Source: an uncultured Flavobacteriaceae bacterium (GTDB lineage: Bacteria > Bacteroidota > Bacteroidia > Flavobacteriales > Flavobacteriaceae). Taken from it: a DNA stretch of 64,000 nt. The notes beneath the pieces were generated by a model. That model was not told the origin of the DNA. It saw only the letters and a program-made list of their open reading frames with translations, and ran no database searches. Every line of letters starts with the position of its first letter. Positions within the stretch are counted from its first letter, which is position 1. The DNA lies in the NCBI GenBank assembly GCA_943788095.1, contig CALSOZ010000001.1, positions 124,001 to 188,000 of the forward strand. Direction: 5' to 3'. The position numbers and the translations under genes were made by a program. Below, in pieces: positions 37,183 to 47,139 of this stretch.

Positions 37183-38412
37183 TTACAATCGATAGATCCA
37201 GGTCGAAGGATCTTCTGTAGAGCTGTCTTTGTAAATTCCAAAACTTAAAATCGACTCGCCAGATGCTTTGTTGGTAATGACTTCGCCGATCGTTTGTTTG
37301 GTGGTGACTGTATCTCCTTTATTGACATAAAACTTAGAGAGATTTTTGTAAATCGTGATATAATTTCCATGCCGAATCATGATGGTATTATTTCCGTTTT
37401 TAGGAGTCATAATTCCTTGTACCACCCCGTCAAAGACCGCCCGAACTTGCCCTCCTTTGCTCGTGGCAATACGAACGCCATTGCTTTTAATCGTTAACGA
37501 TGGATCGATCGGAGAGGGGTTGTTTCCATACCGCAACTTCACAACACCATTAGTAACTGGCCATGGAAGTTTTCCTTTGTTAGACGTAAAATTAGCCGCC
37601 AAAACCTTCTGCTCAGGAGTCAGTGAAAACACTTTTCGAGTCGTCGATTTCCCTGCTTTTTTGTTCGAGGCAGCGATTGCTGCCTGAATAATTTTACGAA
37701 TTTCTTTATCAATCTTATTTGATTCGCGTTGTTTAGCTTTTATTTGAGCCGTAAACTGGGATAGGTTGTTTTTAATTTCTTTTATCAGAGACTCTTGTTG
37801 CGCACGTTCGGTATCTAAAACAGTTTTCGCTTTTTTATTGGCATCAATCAAAGCTTGCTTGTTCTTTTTTTGAGTTACCAGCTCAATATTTAACTGTTGC
37901 ATTTTGGTGGTTTCAGTTTTAATCAACTCTGCTTGTCGCTTTTGATAGTCTGCATATTGCTTGATATATTGCAGCCGCTTATAGGCTTGTTGAAAAGTAG
38001 TAGACGACAGTAAAAACATGAGTTTACTCTGGTCCGATCGGCTCTTGTAAGACTTTACAATCATCTTCGCATAATCGGCTTTTAATGCTTTAAGCTTTAG
38101 CCTTAGTTTTGAAATTTTAGTTTGATTGCTATTAATTTCTCGGGTTAAAAGATTAGTTTGCTGATTGGTAATGCTAATGAGGTTTGTTCTGACTTGAATC
38201 TTAAAATTCAAATCTTCCACAACTGACACCACTGATTTTTGTTCTTTTTTTCCTTCAAACAGCAAGCTCCCAATTTGTTGTATTTCGCGTTGTAATTCAC
38301 GGCGACGTTCCTCCAATTCCTGCTGCTTCTTACTTTGAGAAAAGCTACTTAGATGCAACATGAACATCAAAAGGAGAACACCAAAGGTGAAACGAGAGTT
38401 ACTTAATTTCAT
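37183..38412 (-). CDS. Murein hydrolase activator EnvC-like (coiled coil plus degenerate M23)
   Basis: A secreted protein of 409 residues with a signal peptide (LLLMFMLHLSSFSQ), a long coiled coil (residues about 25-260), and a C-terminal LytM/M23-type domain (about 290-409). In the LytM fold the zinc ligands are missing: the usual HxH of YAHL is here IYKNLSKF, and the first His-Asp region reads SPIDPSLTIKSNGVRI. So it should activate amidases during cell separation and not cut peptidoglycan itself. It overlaps the DUF4292 gene by 4 bases. Confidence 0.85.
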   Translation of the reverse strand: MKLSNSRFTFGVLLLMFMLHLSSFSQSKKQQELEERRRELQREIQQIGSLLFEGKKEQKSVVSVVEDLNFKIQVRTNLISITNQQTNLLTREINSNQTKISKLRLKLKALKADYAKMIVKSYKSRSDQSKLMFLLSSTTFQQAYKRLQYIKQYADYQKRQAELIKTETTKMQQLNIELVTQKKNKQALIDANKKAKTVLDTERAQQESLIKEIKNNLSQFTAQIKAKQRESNKIDKEIRKIIQAAIAASNKKAGKSTTRKVFSLTPEQKVLAANFTSNKGKLPWPVTNGVVKLRYGNNPSPIDPSLTIKSNGVRIATSKGGQVRAVFDGVVQGIMTPKNGNNTIMIRHGNYITIYKNLSKFYVNKGDTVTTKQTIGEVITNKASGESILSFGIYKDSSTEDPSTWIYRL

Positions 38413-39180
38413 TTTAATTCAATTGCTTTAAACCCTTTTGGAATGCTAAAAGGAAATCGTATTGGTTGATCCAAATTTACGGATTTTAAATTCAAATTTA
38501 ATGTGGTTAATTCACTCGCATTGATCGCTGTAATGGTCATATTTTCAGGAAGCACTAATCCGGTTGCTTTCTGATAGGATTGATACTTGATTTTTAGGGT
38601 GTTTTGCTTCAGTGATTGAGAGATTTCCTGAGCGTCTAACTTAAAGCTGGTTGGATTGATTAAATACAAAAGATCAAAAAGAGCATTGGGACGTTTGGGA
38701 GTTATCTGATAGGAACTCGGGTGATCGATTTTTTTGAGCCCGTTAGATTTTAAATCAAAAACAGCTTCCCCCAATAATAAATTTTGGAGGTTTTCAAATT
38801 GAAGATCCGTTCCTAAAAACTGACTAATTAGCGCGTAGTCTCCATCAAAATAGGTATTGTCTAACTTGTTGTAAAAGCGCACACGATCTGGTGTGATTTT
38901 AACCCGTACCATGTTCAGAAATGCATTCACCCAAATGGTGTTGCCATAACCCATTCGAAGCGTTAAAGTGTGTGACTCCGAACGGTCGCCACGAATGAGT
39001 TCAACTTTAAGTCGTCCTTGGAGAGTCTTAAATTTAGATTGAAATTCAGTGTGATTTTTAACGATCTGCTTCACGGACATCTTGGCGTCGAAAGCTTCGG
39101 AAGTACCGAGCAGTTTGTACACTTTTACAGCCTAAAAAAAGAAGACCTGATGACGAGGCTACAGTATTACGTTTTTTCAT
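38409..39180 (-). CDS. DUF4292 lipoprotein, N-terminus displaced by a one-base insertion
   Basis: A Bacteroidota lipoprotein of about 256 residues whose function is unknown; the fold resembles outer-membrane lipoprotein carrier proteins. ATG 39180 opens a lipobox (LLFLGC) in one frame, while LGTSEAFDAKMSVKQIVKNH and the rest follow in another. The extra base is at 39111; removing it gives CKSVQTLGTSEAFDAK, which reads naturally. The preceding gene ends 11 bases upstream, so the ATG has room. Without repair the frame would start at a GTG inside, with no signal. The neighbours are a TPR protein and EnvC. Confidence 0.75.
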
Positions 39181-39191
39181 GGTTATTTGTT

Positions 39192-40538
39192 CTAATAAGC
39201 CGTGGCTTTTTTAGTAAACGCTTCGGACTCCTGTATATTACCTTGTAGCATGTAAGCACTGCTAAGCTGTTTATAAAAATCGATTTGAAGGGGTTTATTA
39301 TCAATGACATAATCTAAGCCCATTGTTAAAAACTCAATGGCGACATCGAGCTTATTTAATTGTTTATTTGCGGTGCCGTTGACTAAATATAAAAGAGGTT
39401 GTGAAGGATATAACTCGAGTTGATTATGGGTGAATTCAGCGGCCTTTTCATATTGATTTGTTTCTAAATATAAGAGGGCTATGTTTTTTATAATTGTAAA
39501 ATTATCCGGATCAAATCTCAACGCTTTTGCGTAGTATGACAGTGCTTTTGAAAATGCTTTTTGATTGTAATAATAATCGGCCCACTCTATATCAGAACGG
39601 TTGGGAGTCGTTTGAGTCGCCGTATTAGTGACCTCCAATAACGCAGGCTTATACTCTGGAAACTGGGCAACGAAACTCATAAAATCGTTCACAACTTTTA
39701 CTTTGATATCTGGAGAAACAACAGAACTCGTGGTTACAATTTTCATGGATTCGATCGCCTTGTCATACGCCTTTTGATCCAAGTAAAACTTATACAAGGC
39801 TACATGTACCAAATGAGATTTTGGGTGTTGTTTTAGAAATACTTGAGCCGTTTCAAATGCTTCTTTTTTTTGATTTAATTGACTGTGCGCATATATTAAA
39901 TTTAAAAAATTAGCAGGAGCTTCTGGTGCATCCCGCAAGCGTTTTGTAAGGTGTGTGATTCGCTGCCCCTCATTACCACTTCGATCATAAACCTCATTGC
40001 GAATAGAGTCTCTTAGGGCGTTGTGCCCAAATGTTGCGTCCAAATCATCAAGAACCGTTAGTGCAGCGTCATAACGCCCTGCATTTAGGTTAAGGTTCAC
40101 TAAGTCTTGTTTATAATCGGGGTGTCTGGAAAGTAATGGCTTAACGGCTAAAATAGCATCCTCATAGCGGTCTTGATCCACATATAAATGATACAAGCTT
40201 TCTTTATACCAAAAATTGGCTTCATCTAATGATATGGCCTTTTGAAAATTATATTCGGCCGACTCATATTGTTTTAGATTGAAATAATTAATTCCTAATT
40301 CATGAAAAACCACAGCTTCCAACGGGCGTAATGCCTTACAGCTTAACAACTCTTCGATGGCTTTCGAATGATTTTCAAGGGTTTTTTGTTTAATCGCTTC
40401 GTAGAAATGCGTTTGAAATTTGACATGCGTTGAGTCATTCGAAACCAATCCTAAAGAATCTGTTTCAACTTGCGCCTGTCCCCAAATAGAACTGAGAAGA
40501 GTGCAAATAATCACAAAACGATAGGGTCCTTTTTTCAT
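39192..40538 (-). CDS. Secreted tetratricopeptide-repeat protein
   Basis: A 448-residue protein with a signal peptide (LLSSIWGQAQ) and TPR helices throughout (for example AVVFHELGINYFNLKQYESAEYNF, KALSYYAKALRFDPDNF, ALLYLETNQYEKAAEF). TPR proteins are scaffolds; no catalytic motif is seen. It overlaps the dut stop by one base (TAATG), so the cluster dut-TPR-DUF4292-envC is tightly co-transcribed and is probably a conserved envelope module. Confidence 0.85.
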   Translation of the reverse strand: MKKGPYRFVIICTLLSSIWGQAQVETDSLGLVSNDSTHVKFQTHFYEAIKQKTLENHSKAIEELLSCKALRPLEAVVFHELGINYFNLKQYESAEYNFQKAISLDEANFWYKESLYHLYVDQDRYEDAILAVKPLLSRHPDYKQDLVNLNLNAGRYDAALTVLDDLDATFGHNALRDSIRNEVYDRSGNEGQRITHLTKRLRDAPEAPANFLNLIYAHSQLNQKKEAFETAQVFLKQHPKSHLVHVALYKFYLDQKAYDKAIESMKIVTTSSVVSPDIKVKVVNDFMSFVAQFPEYKPALLEVTNTATQTTPNRSDIEWADYYYNQKAFSKALSYYAKALRFDPDNFTIIKNIALLYLETNQYEKAAEFTHNQLELYPSQPLLYLVNGTANKQLNKLDVAIEFLTMGLDYVIDNKPLQIDFYKQLSSAYMLQGNIQESEAFTKKATAY

Positions 40539-40969
40539 TATTTACCGGTACTTCCAAACCCGCCTTCGCCTCTAGCGGTTTCGTTTAGTTGTTCAACTTC
40601 GCGCCAGTCGGCCCGTTCGTGTTTGGCAATGACTAATTGCGCAATGCGTTCGCCATTTTCAATTTTAAAATCAGTATCAGAGAGGTTGACTAATATAACG
40701 CCTATTTCGCCTCGGTAATCTGCATCAACCGTGCCAGGGCTGTTCAAAACGGTGAGGCCATGTTTCGCAGCCAAACCACTTCGTGGACGAACCTGTGCTT
40801 CAAATCCTACGGGGAGCTCTATAAATAAGCCTGTTTTAATGATGGCACGGGCTAATGGTTTTAAAATAACTGATTCTGAAATATTGGCGCGAAGGTCCAT
40901 GCCTGCAGACGCGATTGTTTCGTATTCTGGAAGTTGATGACTTGAATTGTTGATGATGTTTATGATCAT
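40538..40969 (-). CDS. dut: dUTP diphosphatase
   Basis: Hydrolyses dUTP to dUMP and pyrophosphate, keeping uracil out of DNA and supplying dTMP synthesis. It is a 143-residue trimeric-type dUTPase with the five motifs in order: [40 protein letters not shown], and the C-terminal P-loop-like [10 protein letters not shown]. It overlaps the flippase gene upstream by 4 bases. Confidence 0.96.
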   Translation of the reverse strand: MIINIINNSSHQLPEYETIASAGMDLRANISESVILKPLARAIIKTGLFIELPVGFEAQVRPRSGLAAKHGLTVLNSPGTVDADYRGEIGVILVNLSDTDFKIENGERIAQLVIAKHERADWREVEQLNETARGEGGFGSTGK

Positions 40970-42432
40970 GAAGAGGGTTTTAAAAATTGTTTGATCGTCG
41001 CTTTTTCACTCATCCAAATAATGAGTATTAAGAGTCCTATCATCCCAGACCCTATCAAATACTGCGATCTAAATTGATAAAAGGAAAGAGCAGATAAGAC
41101 AATTGTAAGAATTAAATATATGCTTATTTTTTTTAGGTTATACGGAATTGGATAGTGTTTTCGTCCAAAATAATACGAGAGTAAGGTCATTGAAAAATAG
41201 GCTAACAAAGTGGCTCCAGCGGAGGCCATATATCCGAAAGATGGGATGAAAATTAGGTTGATTAAAAGCGTAATAGCAGCGCCAATAACAGAAATATAAG
41301 CTCCAAATTTGGTGCGATCTGTGATTTTGTACCAGACAGATAAATTGTGGTAAATCCCCAGAAAAAGATAGGCTAATAGTAAAATAGGCACCACTTTCAT
41401 GGCGTCCCAATAGGCTTCATTTGGAATAAGAATGCCTTTTAATACATCGATAAAAACAACCACAACCAGTAAAATAAGCGCGCCACAGATCACGAAAAAC
41501 TCCAAGATTTTTGCATAGTTTTTGGTGGCATCTTTAGTCTTGGATTGACTGAAAAAGAAGGGTTCAATTCCCAAACGGTAGGCTGTTGCAAACAACATCA
41601 TAAAGAGGGCAAGTTTGTAACAGGCAGAGTACATTCCGACGGATGTTTTAGCAACAGACTCTGGAAGTAATCGCTCTAATAACACCCGATCAAAAGTTTC
41701 GTTAATGGAAAAAGCAATCCCCGCAACTAAGACTGGCAACGCATAGCGGAGCATTTTTTTCCAAAGATCGAGATCGATTTTATAGTTGATTTTAAAGTAA
41801 AACGGAAGCAGAAACAGCAAAGTAACGCCACTCGCAACTAAATTTGCAATAAAGATATAATTCACTTCAAAATTGGGGATATAAATAGAATCCCAGACAC
41901 TGTTGTCAACGGACAACGCTTTTAAATATATGAGTAAGAAAACATTTAAACCAAGGTTGACAACCACATTGGTAAGCTTTACGACTGTGTATTTAACAGG
42001 TTTTCCTTGCGCTCTCAAAAAAGCAAATGGAATAATGACTAAGGCATCTAGAAACAAGGTCCAAACAACCAGGGTGATGTAGTGGACATTAATGTGTGTG
42101 AGCTCAGCAATTTGTTGTTGAAACACCAATCCAAGCCCTAAAAATCCTAAGGACGTTCCTAAAATAGACATTGCAGCAGTACTCAAAACTTTGGCTTGGT
42201 CCGAATCTTTATTAAAAAAACGAAAAAAAGCGGTTTCCATGCCATACGCAATTACGACATTAAAAAGCACAAAATATGCATAGACTAAAGAGACATCGCC
42301 ATAATCCGAGACGTTTTCGAGCACCGATTTATCGGTGTGTAAACGCACCAAAAGGAAGCTCAACATTCTGGGAACCACCGTTGCCAGTCCGTAAATGAAA
42401 GTTTGTTTGTATAGTGTTTTTAGGACGCTCAA
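40966..42432 (-). CDS. Polysaccharide flippase-like transporter (Wzx/MATE-like)
   Basis: A membrane protein of about 490 residues with 12-14 hydrophobic helices, similar to lipid-linked oligosaccharide flippases ([27 protein letters not shown] at the N-terminus, [26 protein letters not shown] near the end). It probably moves undecaprenol-linked sugars across the inner membrane for surface polysaccharide. I favour a TTG start at 42432, since the residues before it (from ATG 42462) look like untranslated leader; the true start is uncertain. The gene is far from the glycan locus at 58-64 kb. Confidence 0.75.
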   Translation of the reverse strand: MSVLKTLYKQTFIYGLATVVPRMLSFLLVRLHTDKSVLENVSDYGDVSLVYAYFVLFNVVIAYGMETAFFRFFNKDSDQAKVLSTAAMSILGTSLGFLGLGLVFQQQIAELTHINVHYITLVVWTLFLDALVIIPFAFLRAQGKPVKYTVVKLTNVVVNLGLNVFLLIYLKALSVDNSVWDSIYIPNFEVNYIFIANLVASGVTLLFLLPFYFKINYKIDLDLWKKMLRYALPVLVAGIAFSINETFDRVLLERLLPESVAKTSVGMYSACYKLALFMMLFATAYRLGIEPFFFSQSKTKDATKNYAKILEFFVICGALILLVVVVFIDVLKGILIPNEAYWDAMKVVPILLLAYLFLGIYHNLSVWYKITDRTKFGAYISVIGAAITLLINLIFIPSFGYMASAGATLLAYFSMTLLSYYFGRKHYPIPYNLKKISIYLILTIVLSALSFYQFRSQYLIGSGMIGLLILIIWMSEKATIKQFLKPSS

Positions 42433-42490
42433 ATGAATCTCTTTTATCCTATAAAAATACACATTTTAACGAACAAACTATAATTGAAGT

Positions 42491-42994
42491 TTATTGCTTT
42501 TTGGGCGCCGAGGAGGGGTAAGCAATCTCTCGAAGACTTTTAAGGTTTGAAACCTTATAGTAGAGTCGTTTGTTGTTGATCCTGTAGCTAATCACGCACT
42601 GATTATTGGTTAACGTAAAAGGAGATCGATCTGTTTTTGAAGGCAGTGTATTGCCATATTCATCGTGAGGATTGGAGCTCATAATTAGTTTTTTTGGATG
42701 AACCCTGGAATATTTAAAGCGGCCAATAAGCAAAAGATCTCTTTTAACAACCACCGATTTTTCACCTCTGAAATGAATGCTATCAACCTTGACACGACCA
42801 AGATCCTCTTTTAAGGGTATAAATAAATTAACTCCAGCACCTGCACTTTCAATCCCTCCAACCCAGGAGTTGTAATAAGGTTCGACCATTTCGAAAGGAG
42901 CAGTCGATTGAAACTGAAGGGCCGATTCTTTGGACGTTTTACAACTGAAAAGACTTAAAAAAATGACTAAAATAAGGGGGAGAATTCGTTTCAT
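42491..42994 (-). CDS. Hypothetical lipoprotein
   Basis: A 167-residue protein with a lipoprotein signal peptide (LILVIFLSLFSC, Cys near residue 18) and a mature domain of beta-rich character (VEPYYNSWVGGIESAGAGVNLFIPL, IHFRGEKSVVVKR, YRINNKRLYYKVSNLKSLREI). No family is recognised. It lies between an outer-membrane protein and the flippase gene; its function is unknown. Confidence 0.7.
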   Translation of the reverse strand: MKRILPLILVIFLSLFSCKTSKESALQFQSTAPFEMVEPYYNSWVGGIESAGAGVNLFIPLKEDLGRVKVDSIHFRGEKSVVVKRDLLLIGRFKYSRVHPKKLIMSSNPHDEYGNTLPSKTDRSPFTLTNNQCVISYRINNKRLYYKVSNLKSLREIAYPSSAPKKQ

Positions 42995-43029
42995 AATGGG
43001 TTTATTTAAAATATAAACTTACGTCTTTT

Positions 43030-43581
43030 TTAATTGAGTTTAAAATTAAAGCCTAAAAACACAGCGACTCCGTCAGATGAAGTTTCGTTGATGGTAATGT
43101 TTTGAGCATTAAAATAGGGCAATTGGAGTTGTAAATGTAACTTGTCATTTAATTTATAATTAACCCCAGCACCCACGCTAAAAACAGTCAATGCACTGTT
43201 TTCGATGTCCCCATAATTACGAGTCAAATCTTCAAAACCAAAGCCGTAGCCTAAGTGTCCAAAAACAGTAAACTTTGGTTTATTAATGAAATAATATTGA
43301 AAGGTTGGTACAAACCCATAGGAATTGATCTTAGCGCCACTATCGTCCTTAAAAAGCACGTTGTTGGAAGTGAAAAAACTGCCTTGAAAAGAAACTGCAT
43401 TTGAGAGGTGAAACTCCAAACCTACCTTTGCAATAAGGCCAAAATCGTGATTGCCAGAATAGGTTGTTGGAAAGGGAGAGGCGGTAATGGAAAGGGCCAT
43501 GTCACCTTTCTGATTTTGAGCAGTGGCGGATAAGGATACAACTAATAAAAAGAGTAGCGAACGTTGTTTTAAGTAGGTCAT
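43030..43581 (-). CDS. Outer-membrane beta-barrel protein
   Basis: A 183-residue protein from the chosen ATG 43581 (MTYLKQRSLLFLLVVSLSATAQ is a signal peptide). The mature part is eight or so amphipathic beta strands (FGLIAKVGLEFHLS, FTVFGHLGYGFGFEDL, LTVFSVGAGVNYKL) ending in a Phe-rich strand VFLGFNFKLN, as expected of an OmpW/OprF-like barrel. The frame is open to 43611, but the extra residues precede a clean signal peptide. Its function is unknown. Confidence 0.75.
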   Translation of the reverse strand: MTYLKQRSLLFLLVVSLSATAQNQKGDMALSITASPFPTTYSGNHDFGLIAKVGLEFHLSNAVSFQGSFFTSNNVLFKDDSGAKINSYGFVPTFQYYFINKPKFTVFGHLGYGFGFEDLTRNYGDIENSALTVFSVGAGVNYKLNDKLHLQLQLPYFNAQNITINETSSDGVAVFLGFNFKLN

Positions 43582-43627
43582 TAGATTTGATTTAAGCATG
43601 CTGAAAGTCAAACAACTTTTGTGCCAT

Positions 43628-43656
43628 AGAAAAAAGCCTTACAAATGCAAGGCTCT
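43628..43656 (-). terminator. Rho-independent terminator of the ATP synthase operon
   Basis: On the minus strand AGCCTT-gcatttgt-AAGGCT forms a stem followed by a T tract (complement of 43628-43634), 28 bases after the atpG stop. Confidence 0.75.
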
Positions 43657-43683
43657 TCGATATTATAATTTTAAATTAAATTT

Positions 43684-44538
43684 CTAACCATTCAGCGCTT
43701 CCGCCCCTCCAACGATTTCTAAAATCTCATTGGTAATGGATGCTTGACGTGCTTTGTTGTACGTCAATTTAAGCTGGTCTCTGAGCTCCGTGGCGTTGTC
43801 CGTTGCTTTGTGCATCGCCGTCATACGTGCGCCATGCTCGCTTGCAAAACTATCACGAATCGACTTATAAAGCTGTGTTTTTAACGACTTTGGTATCAAG
43901 GTTTCTACAATCTCTTCTTTAGACGGCTCAAAAATATAATCGAGGTTTGCATTGGTATCGCCTTCTATGGGTTCAATAGGCAAAAACTGCTCGGTCATAA
44001 TTTCTTGGGTCGCCGCATTTTTGAATTTATTGTAAATAATTTCAATCTTATCGAATGCTTTGGATTCAAATTGTTCCATCAGCATCTCTGCAATTGCAGC
44101 CACATTGTCAAATGTTAAATCGTCATAAACAGCACTTTGGTTGGAGACGATCTCAAAGTTTTTTGAGAGGGCGTCATTCGCTTTTTTTCCAATCGCCACA
44201 ACCGATACGTTCGCATCGTAACGTTCTGCAACCACATTGGCTTGTTTGATAATGTTAGAATTAAATGCCCCACAAAGTCCTCTGTTAGAGGTAATCGCTA
44301 CAATAAGTACGTTTTTGATGTCGCGTTGTTCTGAATATTTACTTCCAGAATCGGCGTCCAAAGTGGCACTGAGGTTTTGTAAAAGCTCCGTGAGTTTATT
44401 CGCATAGGGACGCATCGCTGTGATGGCATCTTGTGCTTTTTTCAACTTAGCAGCCGATACCATTTTCATGGCACTTGTAATCTGCATCGTTGAAGATACG
44501 GATGCTATTCTATTTCGGATTTCTTTTAAATTTGCCAT
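43684..44538 (-). CDS. atpG: ATP synthase F1 gamma subunit
   Basis: Central rotor shaft of the F1 head, 284 residues. The N-terminus MANLKEIRNRIASVSSTMQITSAMKMVSAAKLKKAQ and the C-terminal helix (FASEHGARMTAMHKATDNATELRDQL) form the antiparallel coiled-coil axle; the middle NVLIVAITSNRGLCGAFN domain faces the c-ring. It is the last gene of the operon. Upstream, 434 bases carrying a four-helix-bundle element separate it from atpA. Confidence 0.95.
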   Translation of the reverse strand: MANLKEIRNRIASVSSTMQITSAMKMVSAAKLKKAQDAITAMRPYANKLTELLQNLSATLDADSGSKYSEQRDIKNVLIVAITSNRGLCGAFNSNIIKQANVVAERYDANVSVVAIGKKANDALSKNFEIVSNQSAVYDDLTFDNVAAIAEMLMEQFESKAFDKIEIIYNKFKNAATQEIMTEQFLPIEPIEGDTNANLDYIFEPSKEEIVETLIPKSLKTQLYKSIRDSFASEHGARMTAMHKATDNATELRDQLKLTYNKARQASITNEILEIVGGAEALNG

Positions 44539-44542
44539 TTTT

Positions 44543-44972
44543 CAAGTTATCAGTGATGAGTTAAGAGTTTTTAATGATTGCCACTAAAATTCTAATTAAC
44601 TCTTCACACTTATTCATCAATTCTGTTGGAACGTCTCTTCCAGTAGCTTCAAGAATTTCTAACCAATATTTGGTTTCATCAGCTTCTTTTAAAGCAATTC
44701 CAAATTTATTTTTAAAGTCTTTTTTACTAACTCCTCTTTGAGCTTCTCTTGTATTGGCGCCAATACTCGTTCCGCTTTTTAGCAATTGAGAAGCTAACTC
44801 AAAATCCTTATTTTCTTTTAATTTATCCGTAAAATGAACAATCTCGCAAGCAAACTGAAAACTCTTTACTCGAATTGGACTGTTATTTAAGGACATTTCC
44901 TTTAAGTTTTTAGTATGAAGTTAAAGTTATGAGCTTGTAACTCTGAACTCATCACTCTAAACTCTAAACTTG
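44543..44972 (-). mobile_element. Inverted-repeat-bounded insertion carrying a four-helix-bundle gene
   Basis: The 430-base segment fills the atpA-atpG gap almost exactly: its right end touches the atpA stop codon and its left end is 4 bases from the atpG start. Three collinear complementary pairs close it: CAAGTT (44543-44548) with AACTTG (44967-44972), AGTGATGAGTT (44552-44562) with AACTCATCACT (44946-44956), and AGAGTT (44564-44569) with AACTCT (44939-44944). Read as RNA these make a long stem, like the rRNA intervening sequences that carry the same protein family. It is not a known insertion sequence and encodes no transposase. Confidence 0.6.
44561..44896 (-). CDS. Four-helix-bundle protein, 23S rRNA intervening-sequence family
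   Basis: A 111-residue protein of the S23 ribosomal/four-helix-bundle family, known from intervening sequences in 23S rRNA genes and structurally related to the Avd protein of diversity-generating retroelements. Family-typical segments are VKSFQFACEIVHFTDKL, ELASQLLKSGTSIGANTREAQRG, KKDFKNKFGIALKEADETKYWLEIL and a final helix with ELIRILVAIIKNS. The gene lies within the ATP synthase operon between atpA and atpG, inside paired inverted repeats. Its cellular role is unknown; a nucleic-acid-binding role fits the family. Confidence 0.85.
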   Translation of the reverse strand: MSLNNSPIRVKSFQFACEIVHFTDKLKENKDFELASQLLKSGTSIGANTREAQRGVSKKDFKNKFGIALKEADETKYWLEILEATGRDVPTELMNKCEELIRILVAIIKNS

Positions 44973-46554
44973 TTAATCTTTATACTTTCCTGATAATTCT
45001 TTTGCAACTGCTGTTAAGGTATCTGTCACTTCGTCCGTTAATTTACCAGATTTTAAGGTGGCTAACACATCGCTGTGCTTGGCTTTTAAAAACTCGATAT
45101 ATTCGGTTTCAAATTCTTTTACTTTGTTGACAGGAACTGCTCTCAAAAGGTTCTTTGATCCTGCATAGATGATCGCTACTTGATCTTCTACTTTGAAAGG
45201 ATCGTTTTGTGCTTGCTTTAAAATTTCAACGTTACGTCTTCCTTTTTCAATCACATTTAAAGTGACGGCATCTAAATCAGATCCAAACTTAGCAAAGGCT
45301 TCCAATTCACGGAACTGTGCCTGGTCTAATTTTAAGGTTCCAGATACTTTTTTCATTGCTTTGATCTGTGCATTTCCACCCACACGAGATACCGAAATAC
45401 CAACGTTAATTGCTGGACGAACACCAGAATTAAACAAATCACCATCTAAGAATATTTGACCATCCGTAATCGAAATTACGTTGGTTGGAATATAAGCAGA
45501 TACATCACCTGCTTGTGTTTCAATAATTGGTAAGGCTGTTAAAGAACCACCACCTTTTACAATCGGCTTTAAGGAGTCTGGTAAATCGTTCATGTCTTTT
45601 GCAATTTCATCGTTGTTGATGACTTTTGCTGCACGCTCTAATAAACGGGAGTGTAAGTAAAATACATCTCCTGGATACGCCTCACGTCCTGGAGGACGAC
45701 GTAATAAAAGAGATACCTCACGGTACGCAACGGCTTGTTTTGATAAATCGTCATAGACAATCAATGCTGGACGACCAGTATCTCTAAAATACTCACCAAT
45801 AGCGGCTCCTGCAAAAGGTGCATACACTTGCATTGGTGCGGGATCCGAAGCATTTGCTGCGACAATAGTTGTATAGGCTAAGGCGCCTTTTTCTTCTAAT
45901 GTTTTAGCGATCAATGCCACTGTAGACGCTTTTTGTCCAACTGCTACATAGATACAATAGACTGGTTCCCCAGCATCGTAAAATTCTTTTTGATTTAAGA
46001 TGGTATCAATACAAACGGCTGTTTTACCAGTTTGTCTGTCACCAATCACCAACTCACGTTGTCCACGTCCTACTGGGATCATGGCATCAATCGACTTGAT
46101 CCCTGTTTGTAAGGGCTCTGTTACAGGCTCACGAAAAATAACCCCAGGTGCTTTACGCTCTAAAGGCATTTCGTAAAGTTTTCCTTCAATAGGACCTTTA
46201 CCGTCAATCGGTGCGCCAAGTGTATCAACCACACGACCAACAATTCCTTCACCAACATTGATCGAAGCAATACGTCCTGTACGTTTTACTGTGGAGCCTT
46301 CCTTTATTACATTAGAAGCTCCTAAAAGTACGATACCAACATTGTCTTCTTCAAGGTTTAATACAATCCCTTCAAGATCGCCTTCAAATTGTACAAGTTC
46401 GCCATACTGTCGCATTCGAAAGCCCGTATGCACGTACAATACCATCCCCTACAGTTAATACAGTTCCAACCTCATCTAAGGAAGCTGTTGCTTCGAAACC
46501 TGAAAGTTGTTGTTTTAAAATTGCTGATATTTCAGCTGCTTTTACTTCTGCCAT
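44973..46554 (-). CDS. atpA: ATP synthase F1 alpha subunit, frame broken by one extra base
   Basis: Regulatory nucleotide-binding subunit of F1. ATG 46554 opens [19 protein letters not shown] and reads correctly to AYGLSNA, after which the frame breaks; [14 protein letters not shown] continues in another frame. The excess base is at 46410-46413 (a C in GTCGCATT). The repaired protein is 526 residues, with Walker [42 protein letters not shown], and the C-terminal domain intact. The span is 1582 bases, three times 527 plus one. Because the gene is needed for oxidative phosphorylation, I treat the break as a sequence error. Confidence 0.92.
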
Positions 46555-46595
46555 CTTAATTTATTTTATACCTCTGATTGAATCTCAGTATAGTT

Positions 46596-47133
46596 TTAGT
46601 TTATTGTAAATTTTCGTTTTAACGTATTTAATTGGTTCGAGACACTCGCATCATATTGCTGATCTCCAACGCGTAAAATGAAACCCCCGAGGATGTTTTC
46701 ATCTACAGAATTGCTAAGGGTCACCTCCTTTGTGGTTAAGGTTTTAAGCTTTGCCATGACTTTGGCTTCTAATTCTGAAGTCATCGGGATGGCGGTGGTT
46801 ACAAAAGGCATTTTCTTTATTGTTTGCTAGATCGTATAGAATCCCGTATTGGGAGGCGACTTGACTTAATATATCAACTCTATTATTAGTAACAAGAATA
46901 TTAAACAGCGATTTACTTTCTGAACTTACAGAAGGAAATATAGCTTTCAATACAGCTTCTTTTTCAGATAGTTTGACCACGGGGCTTTTGAGTGCTGCTT
47001 CCAAAGAAGCATTGTCTGCAATCGCCTGACCAATATGTGCCATATCTGCTTGCACTGCCGCTGCTTGTTTGTTATCTGATGCTAAGCTTAATACGGCTTT
47101 TGCATATCTAATTGCTGCTCTTGTTCCTGCCAT
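46596..47133 (-). CDS. atpH: ATP synthase F1 delta subunit, frame broken by one extra base
   Basis: Stator subunit joining F1 to the b stalk. The repaired protein has 178 residues: AGTRAAIRYAKAVLSLASD at the N-terminus, SLFNILVTNNRVDIL in the middle, and the C-terminal LGGFILRVGDQQYDASVSNQL. The frame breaks at the run of four A at 46803-46806 on the plus strand; three would join YDLANNKENAF to VTTAIPMTSELEAK. The span is 538 bases, three times 179 plus one. It ends 41 bases before the atpA start and begins 6 bases after atpF. Confidence 0.9.
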
Positions 47134-47139
47134 GAGTAA

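Noticed and set aside
44561-44896. Possible diversity-generating retroelement because of the Avd-like fold
   Set aside because: No reverse transcriptase, template repeat or variable repeat was found nearby.
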